A DNA stretch of 58,644 nt from Anaerolineae bacterium (GTDB taxonomy: Bacteria > Chloroflexota > Anaerolineae > JAFGEY01), in assembly GCA_016929205.1 (NCBI GenBank), contig JAFGJF010000146.1, positions 1 to 58,644 on the forward strand, given 5' to 3'. Positions 1 to 7,210 of the stretch are shown here, in pieces. The position numbers and the translations under genes were made by a program. Every line of letters begins with the position of its first letter. Position 1 is the stretch's first letter. The notes under the pieces were generated by a model, which was not told the DNA's origin, made no database searches, and saw only the letters and a program-made list of their open reading frames with translations.

Positions 1-365
1 CGCACACCGGCCTCGAGCAGCATCTCCAGAGCCTGCCATTTGAACGTTTCAGCGTCGACCTTGTAATCGCCGCAGTTGCTGATGGCCTTGACCGCGCCCA
101 GCGGTTCCAGACGCTGGCGGATCTCGGTGACAATGCCGCGCGCCTTGGGGACGTGACCGTCGCCGACGCCGAGGATGGCGACGACGTAGGCGCCGGTGAT
201 CATGCCGCCCAGGTAGCCGTAGCGCTCGACGAGCAGGGTCCGCGCGCCCTGCCGGGCTGAAGCGAGGGCAGCAGCGATGCCCGCCGGGCCACCACCGGCG
301 ACGACCACGTCGACGTCGGCAGCAACGGGGGTCTGTCGTGCGGGTTCTTGAATGGTGTCGGTCAT
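1..365 (-). CDS. FAD-dependent oxidoreductase, N-terminal part (cut by window edge)
   Basis: Reading the minus strand from an ATG at 365 gives an uninterrupted frame of about 121 codons that runs off the left edge. Residues 24-29 are GGGPAG, the dinucleotide-binding GxGxxG turn after a beta strand of Val/Ala. It is followed by a helix and an acidic strand end (LLVER), then GYLGGM. This is the start of the FAD-dependent oxidoreductase family that resembles PF12831 proteins. The substrate cannot be told from this fragment. It lies 43 bases downstream of a small membrane protein gene and may be the last visible gene of the MntA-HepT operon. The family call is good; the specific reaction is unknown. 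Confidence 0.8.
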   Translation of the reverse strand, partial: MTDTIQEPARQTPVAADVDVVVAGGGPAGIAAALASARQGARTLLVERYGYLGGMITGAYVVAILGVGDGHVPKARGIVTEIRQRLEPLGAVKAISNCGDYKVDAETFKWQALEMLLEAGV

Positions 366-408
366 GGTTGTACCCCTTTTGATTTCAAGTCTATCACTGG
401 AGTTTAGA

Positions 409-771
409 TTAGTTTGCGAGGATCATTGTCCAGGGCATAATTGCAGAACGCCAGTAAACGGCCCAGACCAGGAGCACGATGCCCAGGACCATGCCGATGA
501 CTGCCCGGCGTTTTTTCCGGGCGCGATGCCGCTTGGGCAGTGTCACGGCAACAATCCCGGCCAACAACGCCAGCGATGCCGGCAGGATGTAAAGCCAACC
601 GTAGCGCAGCGCATTTATAGACTCAATAGGCCCGCCGAATACGGCAATCAGGACGTTGGCGGCCAAAGCCATGCAGCCGAGCGCAGCGGTGAGAACGCTG
701 ACGCGGGCCATCGCGTCGCCCACTTTTCTCTGTGCAAAGCTGTCGTGCTCGCGTGTCTCGGTTTCTGTCAT
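409..771 (-). CDS. Small membrane protein of unknown function, three predicted TM segments
   Basis: A 120-residue protein with a charged N-terminus (about 20 residues) and three hydrophobic stretches, near residues 25-45, 60-78 and 92-112. The loop between the second and third is strongly basic (KRHRARKKRR), which suggests a cytoplasmic loop. It resembles the small DUF4190-like membrane proteins only in general form; I do not recognise a family. It follows hepT by 57 bases and precedes the oxidoreductase by 43 bases, so the genes are probably co-transcribed. No strong ribosome binding site was seen (GAGGG lies about 13 bases upstream). Two other frames here, at 404-598 and 623-817, are shadows. 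Confidence 0.55.
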   Translation of the reverse strand: MTETETREHDSFAQRKVGDAMARVSVLTAALGCMALAANVLIAVFGGPIESINALRYGWLYILPASLALLAGIVAVTLPKRHRARKKRRAVIGMVLGIVLLVWAVYWRSAIMPWTMILAN

Positions 772-828
772 CTGCTGGCTCGTTTCCCTCTTGCGATCTG
801 TGGTGTATTGCCTGCACGCGAAGAATGG

Positions 829-1170
829 CTATTCAACCTCAAGCTCCGCCAACATTGCCGTAATAGCGTACTTGAGTTCGGGCAAATCGTGCTGCACAAT
901 ATCCCAAACACGTGCCAGGTCGACGCCCAGATAGTTATGCACCACTACATTTCTGAATTGGGCAATCTCGCGCCACGCTACTTTTGGATGTGCCATCTTG
1001 AGGGAATCGGATATCCGCTGCGTAGATTCAGTCAGCGTGTGCAGATTGCGCAGCACAGCATCCTGGATCAAAGTATCTTTTTGAAAGGCAGCATATCCGG
1101 GGGCGACGTAACGCTCGATTCGCTCAATACACTCACCAATATGGATCAAATACAAGCGGTCTTGCTTCAT
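829..1170 (-). CDS. hepT: HepT-like toxin (DUF86/HEPN ribonuclease)
   Basis: A 113-residue all-helical protein. The HEPN catalytic motif RX4HXY is complete: R73, H78 and Y80 (RNVVVHNY). In the known MntA-HepT type VII systems HepT is an RNA-cleaving HEPN toxin, and MntA silences it by transferring AMP to the tyrosine of this motif; that tyrosine is present here. The gene starts inside the last codons of the upstream nucleotidyltransferase gene (4-base ATGA overlap), the usual antitoxin-first order. Length fits the family (about 110-140). Identification rests on the motif, size and partner, all of which agree. Confidence 0.9.
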   Translation of the reverse strand: MKQDRLYLIHIGECIERIERYVAPGYAAFQKDTLIQDAVLRNLHTLTESTQRISDSLKMAHPKVAWREIAQFRNVVVHNYLGVDLARVWDIVQHDLPELKYAITAMLAELEVE

Positions 1171-1457
1171 AGCGGGACAGCCTCTTCCAATACCAAATCA
1201 CGGATATACCAGTGCAGAGCGTCCTCGGTAACAACATCGATTTCACAATCCAACAACTTTTCCAGGTCGAGTACAAGGCCCGCTGGAAACCAGGCAGAGT
1301 GGATGGGGCTCACATCCACCAAGAGATCCACGTCGCTGTCGAGAGCAGCATCACCCCTTGCTACTGAACCAAAGAGACGTACGTTGCGTGCACCATGGCG
1401 TGCCGCAATCTGCAGAATCTCGTCACGCTTTTCACGCACTAACTCGCTCACGTCCAC
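1167..1457 (-). CDS. mntA: MntA-like antitoxin, minimal nucleotidyltransferase
   Basis: A 96-residue nucleotidyltransferase of the minimal (MNT) DNA polymerase beta superfamily. The signature GSX10DXD is seen as G30-S31 and D42-x-D44 (LFGSVARGDAALDSDVD), the metal-binding active site. Known relatives transfer AMP to HepT and neutralise it. The start is a GTG at 1457 with AGGAGG about 8 bases upstream. Transcription probably starts at the promoter at 1531-1559. The stop overlaps the hepT start, so the two products are made together. The long open frame on the opposite strand (352-1542) is only a shadow. Confidence 0.9.
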   Translation of the reverse strand: MDVSELVREKRDEILQIAARHGARNVRLFGSVARGDAALDSDVDLLVDVSPIHSAWFPAGLVLDLEKLLDCEIDVVTEDALHWYIRDLVLEEAVPL

Positions 1458-1530
1458 CTACCACCTCCTGGCCGTTTCAGGTGTCACCCATGCCAGGCAT
1501 CACGGACACCTGACAAACCAATCGATATCT

Positions 1531-1559
1531 ATTTTAGCATAGTTGATTGGTGCGGGCAA
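1531..1559 (-). promoter_or_regulatory. Promoter of mntA-hepT
   Basis: On the minus strand, TTGCCC (1554-1559) and TAAAAT (1531-1536) are separated by 17 bases. Downstream, an 8-base inverted repeat (CAGGTGTC / GACACCTG) sits in the leader and could be an operator. The block closely resembles the one in front of tumA at 4004-4032. Confidence 0.65.
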
Positions 1560-1565
1560 AAACCC

Positions 1566-1603
1566 AAAGGGACACTCGGTCCGGCGACTCGCGGCGTCCC
1601 TTT
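1566..1603 (-). terminator. Hairpin terminator upstream of the mntA promoter
   Basis: The arms AAAGGGAC and GTCCCTTT enclose a GC-rich inner stem and, on the minus strand, are followed by GGGTTTTTG. It would end transcripts coming from the cupin gene just before the mntA promoter. A homologous hairpin lies at 4043-4079. Confidence 0.6.
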
Positions 1604-1807
1604 AGCAACGAGAGAGGACCGGAAACTAGACTCGAACTCACAAACGCTTACGCACGGCAAAGAACTCGGAACTGTTTTTAAGCAATCTCTTTGCGAGTCA
1701 ACCGGTGCCTTCAGACAACAATACACTGGCATCGCGCTTACCAACCAGATCAAACCGCGCCGGCTTGTCGAACCACAGCGCCGTCCAGCCAAGCGGTGAA
1801 ACACCGA

Positions 1808-2215
1808 TCATGCAGGTCCGGACTCGACGGTGGGCTCCCATTTGCCTTCCACAAAGTATGACTCTCCCTCACCTGGCCAAGGCGGCATGGTGACGCCCAG
1901 TGCGGCCAGCGGCTCGTAGCCAAACGAACGGAACTGAAATCGAGCACCCACCGGGATAGTGAGGCAAACGCCGGGATCAACGGGCACCACCTCCTCTTGG
2001 TCCGTTAGCTTGCGCCACATCTCGCCGCGCCCCCTCACAAAGTACCAGATCTCCTCCACGGTGCGGTGAGCCTCAGCCACCGACGTCTGACCGGGGGCTA
2101 GCTCAAAGTGAGCCATCCCTCCGCGCTCCAGCTCCAATAGAATGCGGACATCTGACCCATCCGGGGCAATTGTATCGCGCTTTACGGGGAGCCGTTTTGT
2201 CATAAAGCCACTCAT
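1808..2215 (-). CDS. Cupin-domain protein
   Basis: A 135-residue single-domain cupin. The pattern is a glycine-rich first motif (ELAPGQTSVAEAHRTVEEIWYFVRG) with His and Glu residues in metal-binding positions, then a second motif with VDPGVCLTIPVGARFQFRS. Cupins of this size bind a metal and can be isomerases, epimerases, dioxygenases or small-molecule sensors; nothing here selects one. I chose the ATG at 2215 rather than an earlier start at 2236 because AGGAGG lies 6 bases before it. It stands alone between two toxin-antitoxin operons. Confidence 0.75.
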   Translation of the reverse strand: MSGFMTKRLPVKRDTIAPDGSDVRILLELERGGMAHFELAPGQTSVAEAHRTVEEIWYFVRGRGEMWRKLTDQEEVVPVDPGVCLTIPVGARFQFRSFGYEPLAALGVTMPPWPGEGESYFVEGKWEPTVESGPA

Positions 2216-2374
2216 TGCTATCCTCCTCTCATCCACATCGAAACCATAGTGAGATACGGGGTCAGTTCAACAAGATTTTTCCTGTCGTCCACGCCCGGGT
2301 CGGTGTCGACGACTGAGCGAGTCATGTCATGCCTCCGCTCTTGCACAATAGCCGCGACAGACAAAACCGACCAC

Positions 2375-2412
2375 CACCTGTTGGGTTTCACATCCGTTCA
2401 ACCTAACCTACG
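2375..2412. repeat. REP-like repeat, copy 1
   Basis: A 38-base element that matches copy 2 (3182-3219) at 36 of 38 positions. Its arms GTTGGGTT and AACCTAAC can pair as a hairpin with one G-U pair. It lies exactly at the 3' end of the gene at 2408-2983. Motifs of the type GTTGGGTTTC...AACCYAACCTACG are widespread intergenic palindromes in bacteria. Confidence 0.7.
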
Positions 2413-2983
2413 ATTGTGGCTGCTCCGATTGCTTTCGAAATATATCAATCCAAACCACAACGCTGACAAAGACACCCAGAGCAGAAACACCTACAAGCCC
2501 CATCTCTGTAACACCGTTGTAGCAGTGCATATGAGACCATTCCCAAATGACGCCATCTGTGTCAAGGACATAGGTAGATTGCCCTACGCAATCTATGTGA
2601 GCATATGAGCCTTGAACACAGTCCACAACATCGTCTGGAGGAAACATAAACCTGGAGAACTCGTGCGTGGAATGATCGCACGGCTTGGTGCTTATCTCTT
2701 CAGGGTATCTTTGGTCATTATGTGGCAGTTCAGCTTCAATCCAACCTTGATCTTCCCCATAAACAAATCGATAGATTGCACTAGTCGACGTTCTGGCATA
2801 AACGGTATGGTAACTGGCCCAAACCAGTTCCTCGATTTTCGCCGGTGGAGAAGGAAGCCAGTGCCAACGTGGGAGATAGCCCCTTTCTATCGCTGGCAGA
2901 ATGCAAACCCAAAGCGACACACACGAAAATGCGCAGAAAATGAAATAGATAGTAGCACCTAGACCGCGAACACGAGCTTTCAC
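2408..2983 (-). CDS. Unknown membrane protein with two TM segments
   Basis: A 191-residue protein with a hydrophobic segment at about residues 9-31 and a second at about 161-183. The domain of about 125 residues between them contains five cysteines and many aromatic residues. The N-terminal KARVR and the C-terminal RKQSEQ suggest that both ends are cytoplasmic and the middle domain is outside. No family was recognised. It stands alone, ends in a REP-like repeat, and has weak translation signals. Base composition is more AT-rich than in the neighbouring housekeeping genes, which fits an accessory gene. The reading frame is convincing by its TM pattern, but the function is unknown. Confidence 0.5.
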   Translation of the reverse strand: MKARVRGLGATIYFIFCAFSCVSLWVCILPAIERGYLPRWHWLPSPPAKIEELVWASYHTVYARTSTSAIYRFVYGEDQGWIEAELPHNDQRYPEEISTKPCDHSTHEFSRFMFPPDDVVDCVQGSYAHIDCVGQSTYVLDTDGVIWEWSHMHCYNGVTEMGLVGVSALGVFVSVVVWIDIFRKQSEQPQS

Positions 2984-3181
2984 AGTTTGCTCTGATTCTA
3001 ACGTATTCTTTCAATGACTCCTAAAGGACATTGTTGGACTTGGCCTCTACCATCACTCCACTCGTCAGCAAGTCTGTGTTGTTCCAAGTTTTGTCTCTCT
3101 GTCTCTATATCGGCCTCGATAGCAGACTCGGCCTGCCACACAAGTTGGATCGAAGAGCCAGACCCAACATCTTGGTACATA

Positions 3182-3219
3182 CACCTGTTGGGTTTCACGT
3201 CCGTTCAACCGAACCTACG
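3182..3219. repeat. REP-like repeat, copy 2
   Basis: Matches copy 1 (2375-2412) at 36 of 38 bases. It covers the last codons and the stop of the tumE gene, so the repeat contributes to the C-terminus (RRFG). The arms GTTGGGTT and AACCGAAC pair with one mismatch. Confidence 0.7.
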
Positions 3220-3606
3220 GGCTGTGTACGCGGCAATCTCGTCCAACACCTTAAAAAGAGTCATAGGTTGTCCGGACACGACGATATTTGCTTGTCCATC
3301 GTGAACGTGGTGAGGCGCTCCCGGCAAATCGGGGAAATGAGGCGCATTGTCCCAACGACGGATTAACTGACCATCGAGCCCAACCCAGTGATAGCTGTAG
3401 GTCAAAACACGAACTGATCCGTCAGGGATACGCTGGGCGTACTCGGAGAATTCAAGCAAGCTGCCATCAATCAAGGTTAGGCGAGCGCGCAAATGAGCAT
3501 CGGCCACTGTGGCGCGCTCGCGCACCACCTGGATACGAACGACAAGTGAATCGGTCAACAGGCGATCTTGAATCGCCTGCCGGTATTCAGCAATGCTCAC
3601 CGTCAA
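3205..3606 (-). CDS. tumE: TumE-like toxin (DUF6516 family)
   Basis: A 133-residue protein that follows the layout of the TumE/DUF6516 family: an N-terminal helix (SIAEYRQAIQDRL), two strands with RARLTLIDGSLLEFSEY, then YSYHWVGLDGQLIRRWDNAPHFPDLPGAPHHVH. The block DNAPH...PHHxH is typical of that family. TumE proteins are toxins that pair with TumA antitoxins; an RNase role has been proposed. The gene overlaps the upstream tumA by 4 bases. The C-terminus runs into a REP-like repeat, so the last residues may be a recent replacement. Confidence 0.75.
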   Translation of the reverse strand: MTVSIAEYRQAIQDRLLTDSLVVRIQVVRERATVADAHLRARLTLIDGSLLEFSEYAQRIPDGSVRVLTYSYHWVGLDGQLIRRWDNAPHFPDLPGAPHHVHDGQANIVVSGQPMTLFKVLDEIAAYTARRFG

Positions 3607-3929
3607 GCCACTCTGCTGCCAGCAAGTACATCGAGGCGCTGCTGTAGATTATCGCGCATTTGTACCAGAGATGCCCATTCGATATAATCCATGCGGTCAT
3701 CGGTTTGTCCAGCCTTGAAGCAACGGTAGAACTCGTCGGAAGACATACCATATTGCTGCTCGAAGACACGCAAATCGCTCAAGATCTGCTCTAGCTGTGC
3801 CTGGCTGAGCTCGGTTTCTTGCGCCAACAGCTTGTCCAACGTGCGATCCATCAGTTCGCTGGCCTGCCCCTCCCGATAGAGTCGGGCCAATGTCTGGAGC
3901 CGATCGGCAACCGTGGGAACATGATCCAT
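3603..3929 (-). CDS. tumA: TumA-like antitoxin
   Basis: A 108-residue, mostly helical acidic protein directly upstream of and overlapping tumE. It has no clear DNA-binding signature that I can name, but size, position and helical content fit the antitoxin TumA. The ATG at 3929 is chosen because AGGAGG lies 6 bases upstream; an earlier start at 3947 would place the Shine-Dalgarno sequence inside the gene. It is transcribed from the promoter at 4004-4032. Confidence 0.7.
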   Translation of the reverse strand: MDHVPTVADRLQTLARLYREGQASELMDRTLDKLLAQETELSQAQLEQILSDLRVFEQQYGMSSDEFYRCFKAGQTDDRMDYIEWASLVQMRDNLQQRLDVLAGSRVA

Positions 3930-4003
3930 AGACGACCTCCTGACCATTCTGGGTATGACTCGTACCAGGGCATCATGAGCACCTGGCGAATCAATCTGTA
4001 CCT

Positions 4004-4032
4004 ATTTTAGCACAGTTGATCGGTAGAGGCAA
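4004..4032 (-). promoter_or_regulatory. Promoter of tumA-tumE
   Basis: On the minus strand, TTGCCT (4027-4032) and TAAAAT (4004-4009) are spaced by 17 bases. The promoter, leader and ribosome binding site line up with those of mntA-hepT (1445-1603). Confidence 0.65.
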
Positions 4033-4042
4033 TAAAAACAAA

Positions 4043-4079
4043 AAGGGACACCCGGCCTCGCGGCCTGTGGTATCCCTTA
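4043..4079 (-). terminator. Hairpin terminator upstream of the tumA promoter
   Basis: The minus strand reads AAGGGATACC, an inner GGCC/GGCC stem, GGGTGTCCCTT, then TTTGTTTTTATTG. A U-rich tail follows the hairpin. It resembles the hairpin at 1566-1603. Confidence 0.7.
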
Positions 4080-4161
4080 TATAGCGAGAAGGAAATGCGG
4101 GCCCCTGATCAAGCTTGTCGTGTCTCGCTTTTTGTTCCGAGCAGAATATGAGAACGAGAAA

Positions 4162-4192
4162 ACGCAAAGAGGCGCAGCGTGATGCTGCGCCT
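4162..4192 (-). terminator. Terminator of ppdK
   Basis: The perfect arms AGAGGCGCAGC and GCTGCGCCTCT with a 5-base loop lie about 30 bases after the ppdK stop on the minus strand. They are followed by TTGCGTTTTC. Confidence 0.8.
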
Positions 4193-4221
4193 CTACAAAA
4201 TCGAGTGACGATTCGGGGTAT

Positions 4222-7014
4222 TTAGCCGTTGCGAATCCTGGCCTGGGCCGCGGCCAACCGGGCCACGGGCACGCGGTACGGCGAACAGCTTACGTAGTCG
4301 AGTCCGGCGCGATGGCAGAAATCGATCGAATCAGGGTCGCCGCCATGTTCGCCGCAGATCCCAATTTCGAGGTCGGGCTTGACTGCCTTGCCGTCTTCCA
4401 CGCAAATTCTAACCAGGCGACCAACGCCCACCTGGTCGAGCGACTGGAAGGGGTTCACGGGCAGGATGCCCTGTTCCACATACTGGAGCAAGAACTTGCC
4501 CTCGGCGTCATCGCGGCTGTACCCGTAGGTCATCTGGGTCAGGTCGTTCGTACCAAAGGAATAAAACTCGGCGTACTCGGCAATCTCGGCCGAGGTCAGC
4601 GCCGCGCGGGGCACTTCGATCATCGTACCAAAAATGGCCGGCACTTTAATGCCCTCTTCTTCCATCACCTGCCGGGCCACGGCTTCGAGCTTTTCGCGCT
4701 CCAGCTTGAGTTCGTTGACGTGACCGACCAAGGGGATCATGACCTCGGGATGGACGTCGATGCCGCGCTTGGCGCAGCGGCACGCGGCCTGGAAATAGGC
4801 CCGAGTCTGCATCTCGGTCAAACCCTTGTACATGATGCCGGCGCGGCAGCCGCGTAAGCCCATCATCGGGTTGACTTCCCACATTCCCTGCACAATACGA
4901 AGCAGCTTTTCCTTGCCTTCCAACTCGACGCGCAGTTTATCCAGCTTTTCAAAGCTGTGGGTGTTGGTCAAAATCTCTAGCTTGAGGTTATACACCTCTT
5001 CGGTCAGCACTTCGGCGCTGGGCAAAAACTCGTGCATCGGCGGATCGATCAGGCGCATGATCACCGGCTTGCCATCCATCGCTTCAAAGATACCTTCAAA
5101 GTCCTGCTCCTGGAAAGGCAGCATTTCGGCCAATGCGACGTCGCGACCTTCCTGTGTCTCGGCAATAATCATACCCACCACCGCGTCGCGGGCGCGCTCG
5201 TCAAAGAACATATGCTCGGTGCGGCACAGGCCAATGCCCTCGGCGCCAAAGGAAACGGCACGCCTGGCGTCAACCGGATAGTCGGCATTGGTGCGCACAC
5301 CCAGGCTGCGGATTTCGTCTGCCCAGCCGAGCAAAGTTTTCAGATCTATCTGATCTTCATAGTTGGCGTCTTTGAGATCGACCTTGCCCTGGAACACCTC
5401 ACCGCTGAACCCATCGATAGAGATCGTGTCGCCTTCCTTAACCACCAGGCCACCCGGTACGGTGAACTGGCGCCGGCCCAGGTCGACGGTAATCTCTTCA
5501 CAGCCGGCCACGCAAGGGATATTGTTGCCGCGCGCTACAACAGCGGCGTGTGACGTCGCGCCACCCTTTTGGGTGAGCACGCCTTTGGAAGCGAGCATGC
5601 CGGGCACATCGTCCGGGGCCGTTTCGGGGCGGACCAAAATCACGCTCTGGCCTGCGCTGGCGGCCTCTTTGGCCCGAGCGGCGTCCAAAATAGCCACCCC
5701 CACGGCCGCGCCGGGCGAGGCGTTGAGACCCTTGGCGATCAGCGTCTTTTCCGCAGCGGGGTCAAAGCTGGGACGCATCATCAGGTCGACGTGCTCCGGC
5801 TCGACGCGCATCATCGCTTCCTCTTTGCTAATCACACCCTCATTGACCAGATCCACGGCGACCTTGATCGCCGAGGCGGCGGTGCGCTTGCCGTTGCGGG
5901 TCTGGAGCATCCACAGCTTGCCGCGCTCGATCGTGAACTCCATATCTTGCATATCGCGGTAATGGTGTTCCAGCATATCGACGATCCCGAGAAATTGCTG
6001 GTAGGCTTCGGGCATGACCTCTTCCAGGCTGGGATACTTGGCGGCACGTTCCTTTTCGGAAATACCCTGGAATTTGGCCCAATCACGCGAGCCTTCCAGG
6101 CTGACTTGCTGCGGGGTGCGGATGCCGGCTACCACGTCTTCGCCCTGAGCGTTGATCAGGAACTCACCGTACAAAAACTCGTGCGCGCCGCTGCTGGGGC
6201 TGCGGCTAAAGGCCACACCGGTGGCCGAGTCGCTGCCCATATTGCCAAAGACCATGGTGCAGACGTTGACGGCGGTGCCCCAGTCGTGGGGAATGCCTTC
6301 GTGGTCGCGATATGCGATGGCACGCGCACCGTTCCACGAGTCAAAGACGGCCTTGATCGACAATTCAAGCTGCTTGTACGGATCGGTGGGGAAATCCTCG
6401 CCAAAACGCGCTTTGTACATAGCCTTGTATTCAGCAACCAGCTTTTTCAAGCCATCGAGACTGACGTCGGTGTCCAGCTTGATCCCCTCTTTTTTCTTTA
6501 ACTCTTCGAGCTTTTCCTCAAAATGAAGCCGCGAATAGTCCATCACGATATCGGAAAACATGGTGATGAAACGCCGGTAAGCATCGTAAGAAAACCACTC
6601 GTTACCGGTCAGCTTGGCCAGGGCCGCACGAGTCTCGTCATTCAGCCCCAGGTTCAGGACCGTATCCATCATGCCCGGCATCGACTGCCGCGCACCGGAA
6701 CGAACGGAAACCAACAACGGGTTGGACGGATCGCCAAACTTTTTGCCCGTCTGTGCCTCGATGTCCTTCATCGCTTCCAAGGTCTGTTCCCACATCCCTT
6801 CGGGGAACTCGTCTGTGTCCATATACTCGACACACGCCTCGGTCGTAATCGTAAAGCTTGGTGGCACCGGTGCGCCGGATGCGGTCATTGCCACCAGGCC
6901 CGCGCCCTTGCCGCCGAAAATGTTTTTCATCTCAGCAAGGTCTGGCTCTTTGCCCAACACCTTTGCATATGCTTCCTTGCCATCTCGTGCCAAATACACC
7001 CATTTTTTCGTCAT
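4222..7014 (-). CDS. ppdK: Pyruvate, phosphate dikinase
   Basis: A 930-residue full-length PPDK, which interconverts pyruvate, ATP and phosphate with PEP, AMP and pyrophosphate in the cytoplasm. The N-terminal ATP-grasp nucleotide domain contains GGKGAGL (residues 35-41) and the stretch SVRSGARQSMPGMMDT. The swivelling phosphohistidine domain carries GGATSHAA with catalytic His489. The C-terminal PEP/pyruvate barrel ends with EIGICGEHGGDP, whose Cys887 is the expected acid/base. AGGAGG lies 9 bases before the ATG at 7014. The gene is monocistronic, with its own promoter and terminator. PPDK is common in anaerobes using PPi-linked glycolysis. Long open frames on the opposite strand (for example 5569-6501) are shadows of GC-biased codons. 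Confidence 0.97.
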   Translation of the reverse strand: MTKKWVYLARDGKEAYAKVLGKEPDLAEMKNIFGGKGAGLVAMTASGAPVPPSFTITTEACVEYMDTDEFPEGMWEQTLEAMKDIEAQTGKKFGDPSNPLLVSVRSGARQSMPGMMDTVLNLGLNDETRAALAKLTGNEWFSYDAYRRFITMFSDIVMDYSRLHFEEKLEELKKKEGIKLDTDVSLDGLKKLVAEYKAMYKARFGEDFPTDPYKQLELSIKAVFDSWNGARAIAYRDHEGIPHDWGTAVNVCTMVFGNMGSDSATGVAFSRSPSSGAHEFLYGEFLINAQGEDVVAGIRTPQQVSLEGSRDWAKFQGISEKERAAKYPSLEEVMPEAYQQFLGIVDMLEHHYRDMQDMEFTIERGKLWMLQTRNGKRTAASAIKVAVDLVNEGVISKEEAMMRVEPEHVDLMMRPSFDPAAEKTLIAKGLNASPGAAVGVAILDAARAKEAASAGQSVILVRPETAPDDVPGMLASKGVLTQKGGATSHAAVVARGNNIPCVAGCEEITVDLGRRQFTVPGGLVVKEGDTISIDGFSGEVFQGKVDLKDANYEDQIDLKTLLGWADEIRSLGVRTNADYPVDARRAVSFGAEGIGLCRTEHMFFDERARDAVVGMIIAETQEGRDVALAEMLPFQEQDFEGIFEAMDGKPVIMRLIDPPMHEFLPSAEVLTEEVYNLKLEILTNTHSFEKLDKLRVELEGKEKLLRIVQGMWEVNPMMGLRGCRAGIMYKGLTEMQTRAYFQAACRCAKRGIDVHPEVMIPLVGHVNELKLEREKLEAVARQVMEEEGIKVPAIFGTMIEVPRAALTSAEIAEYAEFYSFGTNDLTQMTYGYSRDDAEGKFLLQYVEQGILPVNPFQSLDQVGVGRLVRICVEDGKAVKPDLEIGICGEHGGDPDSIDFCHRAGLDYVSCSPYRVPVARLAAAQARIRNG

Positions 7015-7051
7015 CTACAAAAGCCTCCTATTCGTACTTTAATCACAACAT

Positions 7052-7080
7052 CGCCCCAACCGTAACCGACGGCAGGGGCG
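7052..7080 (-). promoter_or_regulatory. Leader hairpin of ppdK
   Basis: The arms CGCCCC and GGGGCG enclose a smaller CCGT/ACGG stem in the ppdK 5' leader. No known riboswitch was recognised. Confidence 0.4.
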
Positions 7081-7108
7081 GCAACATCGACCATTTGACA
7101 ACATTGCT

Positions 7109-7136
7109 ATTATACGGTTTTTCTTATTTTTGGCAA
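7109..7136 (-). promoter_or_regulatory. Promoter of ppdK
   Basis: On the minus strand, TTGCCA (7131-7136), a 16-base spacer and TATAAT (7109-7114), about 95 bases before the start codon. Confidence 0.7.
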
Positions 7137-7150
7137 ACGAGCCGGAAAAA

Positions 7151-7180
7151 GAAAAACGCCAGTTGTTCACTGGCGTTTTC
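7151..7180. terminator. Bidirectional-looking terminator after the KaiC-like gene
   Basis: The perfect arms GAAAAACGCCAGT and ACTGGCGTTTTTC-like (one end frayed) give a strong hairpin flanked by A and T runs. It lies 31 bases after the stop of the gene at 7211 and just upstream of the ppdK -35 box. Confidence 0.75.
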
Positions 7181-7210
7181 AACCTCGGCCATACCCCCCC
7201 CAAAACCAGG

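Larger units (their letters stand above)
1458..1807. other. Intergenic stretch between mntA and the cupin gene
   Basis: Holds the mntA leader, promoter and upstream terminator (to 1603). From 1604 to 1807 no gene or clear signal was recognised. A minus-strand GAGTTCGAGTC resembles a tRNA T-loop, but a full cloverleaf could not be drawn. The open frame at 1529-1804 has no family features or start signal. Confidence 0.5.

Noticed and set aside
352..1542. Long plus-strand open frame (396 codons) over the mntA-hepT operon
   Set aside because: It is a shadow of the opposite strand: it crosses three convincing minus-strand genes with family motifs, and has no Shine-Dalgarno sequence or family features of its own.
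1611..1710. Possible tRNA on the minus strand (GAGTTCGAGTC T-loop, CTTAAAA-like loop)
   Set aside because: The T stem pairs poorly, the D arm lacks the GG, and the acceptor stem needs a bulge. No canonical cloverleaf could be drawn.
2375..3219. REP-like repeats as integron attC sites
   Set aside because: GTTGGGT and GTTCAAC match the loose GTTRRRY/RYYYAAC consensus, but in the wrong order and spacing for an attC site, and no integrase is seen.
2998..3304. Small frames between the membrane protein and tumE (for example 2998-3198)
   Set aside because: No domain, TM segment or ribosome binding site; likely chance open frames next to REP-like repeats.
5032..6526. Several plus-strand frames inside ppdK (for example 5569-6501)
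   Set aside because: They are shadows of the GC-biased ppdK codons, without domains or start signals.
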